DNA from: Coemansia sp. RSA 1804
Lineage: Eukaryota > Kickxellomycota > Kickxellomycetes > Kickxellales > Kickxellaceae
Assembly (NCBI GenBank): GCA_027578815.1
Contig: JANBTH010000169.1
Location: 1 to 29,100, forward strand
DNA: 29,100 nucleotides
Reading direction: 5' to 3'
Both the position numbers and the translations under genes were made by a program. Below, piece by piece: positions 26,912 to 29,100 of this stretch; position 1 is the stretch's first letter, and each line of letters opens with the position of its first letter. A model generated the notes under the pieces. That model had not been told where the DNA came from. It ran no database searches and saw nothing but the letters and a program-made list of their open reading frames with translations.

Positions 26912-27994
26912 CTCTATATGCTACAAGAGATTGGACAAACGAAAACTAAACAACGGACTTTGAAGCAGAGCTAGTGGGTATAAAAGAATCTGGAAATGTG
27001 GACAAGAGAAGCTATTTGCAGATGAAGTTATTAAGCCTGGAGCAAAAGTTAGAGAGCGAAAAAAAGAAATTAGCAAAAGAGAGCAAAAGAGAGCAAGCAC
27101 ACAAAGAGACAAAAGACTAGCAGAATTCGACTCCGATGTCATTAACAGGGAGGGGAGGGACAAAAATGCGAGAGATAAAAATATTTTTTATATTGAGACG
27201 TCAACAGCACATTATTCACTCATACAAGGCGATGGTGCCAAGCCACGCCGTGGCCAATAGCCGTCGAGGTGTGCACGTGCAATGTATTGAGTGGCCCAAC
27301 AAAAGCCATTTGGGGAGTCACAAAGAAGGCGGAGAGAAGGCAAGCGCCATTTCTTTATACAACAACCTACGCTTGGGTTTTTATTTTCTTTTGTATGTCC
27401 CTTTCTATGCCAATTAAATACTAAAATAAAATTACCTTTACTAGACTCTGCAGCCCATCGTGTTATATTTCACGCACATTTGTCTTTGCTAGAACGCCCC
27501 CTGTCTCCCGCAGCAAAAACCTCTTTACTGGGTTCACGTCTTCGGCAGGCAGCTAACCAACGGACTGCACAGGAAAGATATTATGCCGCCCAAAGCAACC
27601 CGGGCGAGCTGCGTGCTTATAATTTAAACAACACAGTAGTGTACTGCACTTGACAGCTAGGCTGGTTGGACCTAGGGGAGCTTTGTTAAAAATATTGTTA
27701 TTATTATTATTATTGTTGTTGTTGTTATTATTACTATTATTTCTCTTGTGAGATAGGTCGCTAGTGACAGAAACACCAGGCAAAGAGCAGCAGCAGCAGA
27801 TAGTCGTACGTGGCTCGTATGGCAACTGAACAAAAAAAGCCTGGGCCACTTATTCTCTATATTATATTAATCTCACAGCAGAGACCAGGTGAGATTTTGT
27901 GTGAACAGAGGCTAATTGCATTTCAATTCTTACCCAGCCACAGCACACACCACTCTGAGAGCAACATCGTGTAGCGGAGCCGATAGATATACAC
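26912..27994. promoter_or_regulatory. Divergent intergenic region between ERD2 and the zinc-finger gene
   Basis: More than 1 kb shared upstream region. It holds a purine-rich tract (27040-27120) with short direct repeats (GAGAGCAAAAGAGAGCAA), a trinucleotide microsatellite (27695-27742) and CAC/ACA-rich sequence just before the zinc-finger start. Plus-strand frames at 27136-27417 and 27291-27653 show no domain. I looked for a Zap1-type zinc-responsive element (ACCTTNAAGGT) that would suggest autoregulation and did not find a perfect copy. Confidence 0.45.
27695..27742. repeat. TTA/TTG trinucleotide microsatellite
   Basis: A run of TTG/TTA/CTA triplets about 48 bases long, interrupted only by single substitutions. 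Its complement encodes the Asn run of a spurious minus-strand frame. About 250 bases upstream of the zinc-finger gene. Confidence 0.9.
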
Positions 27995-29100
27995 ATGGCA
28001 GATTTGCGGTTTGGAGATGAGGGCGGTTCTGACGCTCAGGAGCCGGAATACAATGGATCTAGCACTAGCACAAGGCTCCCGCCGCTGCACAGACATGTGC
28101 AGGGTCAGGGATCAGCAGAGTGCGAAAGCGCAGGATGCACACGGCCGCTGCAGCTGCCATCGCTAAGCGCCCTAGGCATCGCAGACACAATACACAAAGA
28201 GTCGGCAACGATGCAGGCAGGGGCGTTGGCTGCATCGCATTTGGCCTCGGAAGAGTTTGGTCTCACACACAAGCAGCAAGCGCAGTGTCTTCAGGAAGAA
28301 GCAACAGGGCAACACCACGTGAATGACATTGACGACCAGAACCGGCAGCAGCTGGACCAGACCACAGAAGCGAGTGGATGTGCGCTTGAGATACTGGCGG
28401 CAGCCTCATTCCAAAGCGAAGCCGAGGCCGAGGCGAGGCTATCGAGAGATGAGCCAAAGGAGGAATCAGCAGCAGACACAAATGAAGGCGGGCTGGCAGC
28501 GTCAGTGCAGCAATGTCTGTGGTCGACATGCACGCAGATATTCAGCTCGATCGATGAGCTGGTGCGGCACCTGTACAAGCTGCATGTGGCGACAAATCGC
28601 ACATCGATCTACAGCCGGGCAGCCGCAGCCATGGAGCGACAGAGTCGGCAGATGGCGCAAGGCACAGGCTCGAAGGAGCAAGGGCGGCTTTCAGGGCTGG
28701 AGTTTCTATGCGAGTGGGCGTCATGCGAAACACGCGCGTGCGGCGCGGAGGAGCTGATTGATCACGTGTGCAAAGATCATCTGGATGCAGCGCAGGTTCT
28801 GCATCGCTGCGGATGGGCTGGATGCGGATGCGAATACGAGACGATTGATCTGCTAACAGAGCATCTCTCAGCCGAGCACATTGGATCTGGGCGCAGCTCA
28901 TATGTCTGCAGGTGGGATGGCTGCGAGCGCGCTGGCAAGCCGTTTGCGCAGCGCCAGAGAGCTCTGCGTCACATCCAGACGCACACCGGCGCAAAGCCCT
29001 TTTCGTGCCAGGTGTGTACCAAAAGATTCAGCGAAGCGCATATCATGCAGCAGCATCTCCGCGTGCACACTGGCGAGAAGCCATTCAAGTGCGTGCAGTC
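27995..29100 (+). CDS. Zap1-like C2H2 zinc-finger transcription factor, 3' end outside window
   Basis: Open from the ATG at 27995 to the window end without a stop (368 residues seen). After an acidic, Gln/Ala/Glu-rich N-terminus (1-170), five zinc fingers are complete and a sixth begins. Finger cysteines start at residues 174, 239, 272, 305, 338 and 366. Fingers 1-4 have the long C-x4-C spacing with a Trp between (CLWSTC, CEWASC, CGWAGC, CRWDGC), with H-x4-H in the first three. Finger 5 is classical with TGAKP/TGEKP linkers. This order, including the isolated W-containing pair followed by KPFAQRQRALRHI, closely matches yeast Zap1, where fingers 1-2 form the zinc-sensing pair and the rest bind DNA. 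So it is likely a zinc-responsive activator of uptake genes. Other GLI/ZIC-type regulators are the alternative. Confidence 0.82.
   Translation, partial: MADLRFGDEGGSDAQEPEYNGSSTSTRLPPLHRHVQGQGSAECESAGCTRPLQLPSLSALGIADTIHKESATMQAGALAASHLASEEFGLTHKQQAQCLQEEATGQHHVNDIDDQNRQQLDQTTEASGCALEILAAASFQSEAEAEARLSRDEPKEESAADTNEGGLAASVQQCLWSTCTQIFSSIDELVRHLYKLHVATNRTSIYSRAAAAMERQSRQMAQGTGSKEQGRLSGLEFLCEWASCETRACGAEELIDHVCKDHLDAAQVLHRCGWAGCGCEYETIDLLTEHLSAEHIGSGRSSYVCRWDGCERAGKPFAQRQRALRHIQTHTGAKPFSCQVCTKRFSEAHIMQQHLRVHTGEKPFKCVQ

Noticed and set aside
27553..27849. Minus-strand frame with a long Asn run
   Set aside because: The Asn run is only the translation of the TTA/TTG microsatellite.
1..29100. Bacterial-type features (operons, ribosome binding sites, CRISPR, riboswitches, rho-independent terminators)
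   Set aside because: Spliceosomal introns and eukaryote-only genes (THO2, MAF1, ERD2) show a nuclear genome; no CRISPR-like spaced repeats were seen.

Overview
The window looks like a fungal nuclear contig. Its housekeeping genes have clear fungal counterparts: THO2, MAF1, a Gef1-type CLC, ERD2, an IFA38-type ketoacyl-CoA reductase and a Zap1-like zinc-finger regulator. Several genes carry short spliceosomal introns (about 80-290 nt) with GTAAGT/GTAAGA/GTGAGT donors and, in several introns, yeast-like TACTAAC branch sites. Others are intronless. Intron density, gene spacing and a dUTPase-bearing Ty3/gypsy remnant would suit an early-diverging fungus (Zoopagomycota/Kickxellomycotina would fit), but that placement is inference.

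Layout. 1-1252: truncated, frame-damaged Ty3/gypsy pol fragment (dUTPase then integrase), followed by about 800 bp of AT-rich DNA. 2055-3603 (+): six-exon microsomal 3-ketoacyl-CoA reductase. Convergent to it, on the minus strand: a CLC Cl-/H+ exchanger (6715-3785), a large unrecognised, probably nuclear protein (10224-7882) and a small mitochondrial oxidoreductase-like protein (10950-10576). Then a mostly plus-strand run: an M50B-like membrane metalloprotease (11587-12399), THO2 (12784-19153), MAF1 (19630-20881), a tRNA-like cloverleaf (21018-21094), a four-exon RXT2-like gene (21445-22401), an orphan 186-aa protein (22899-23459), a coiled-coil protein (23765-24157) and a myristoylation-site protein resembling SVIP (25459-25991). 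ERD2 lies on the minus strand (26911-26270). A Zap1-like zinc-finger gene starts at 27995 and runs off the window end.

The genes do not form one pathway; this is ordinary eukaryotic gene order. Loose themes are endomembrane function (ketoacyl-CoA reductase, CLC, M50B, ERD2, SVIP-like) and transcription/RNA (THO2, MAF1, RXT2-like, possible Mediator-like coiled coil, Zap1-like). I found no convincing novel multi-gene system. The best leads are the dUTPase-integrase order in the retroelement, the class-I tRNA-like structure with a Leu-type anticodon beside MAF1, the unknown 780-aa protein with a duplicated glycine-arginine motif, and the SVIP-like lipid-anchored protein.

Splice structures were derived by hand from reading frame and splice-site sequence and are stated exon by exon so they can be tested against RNA data.
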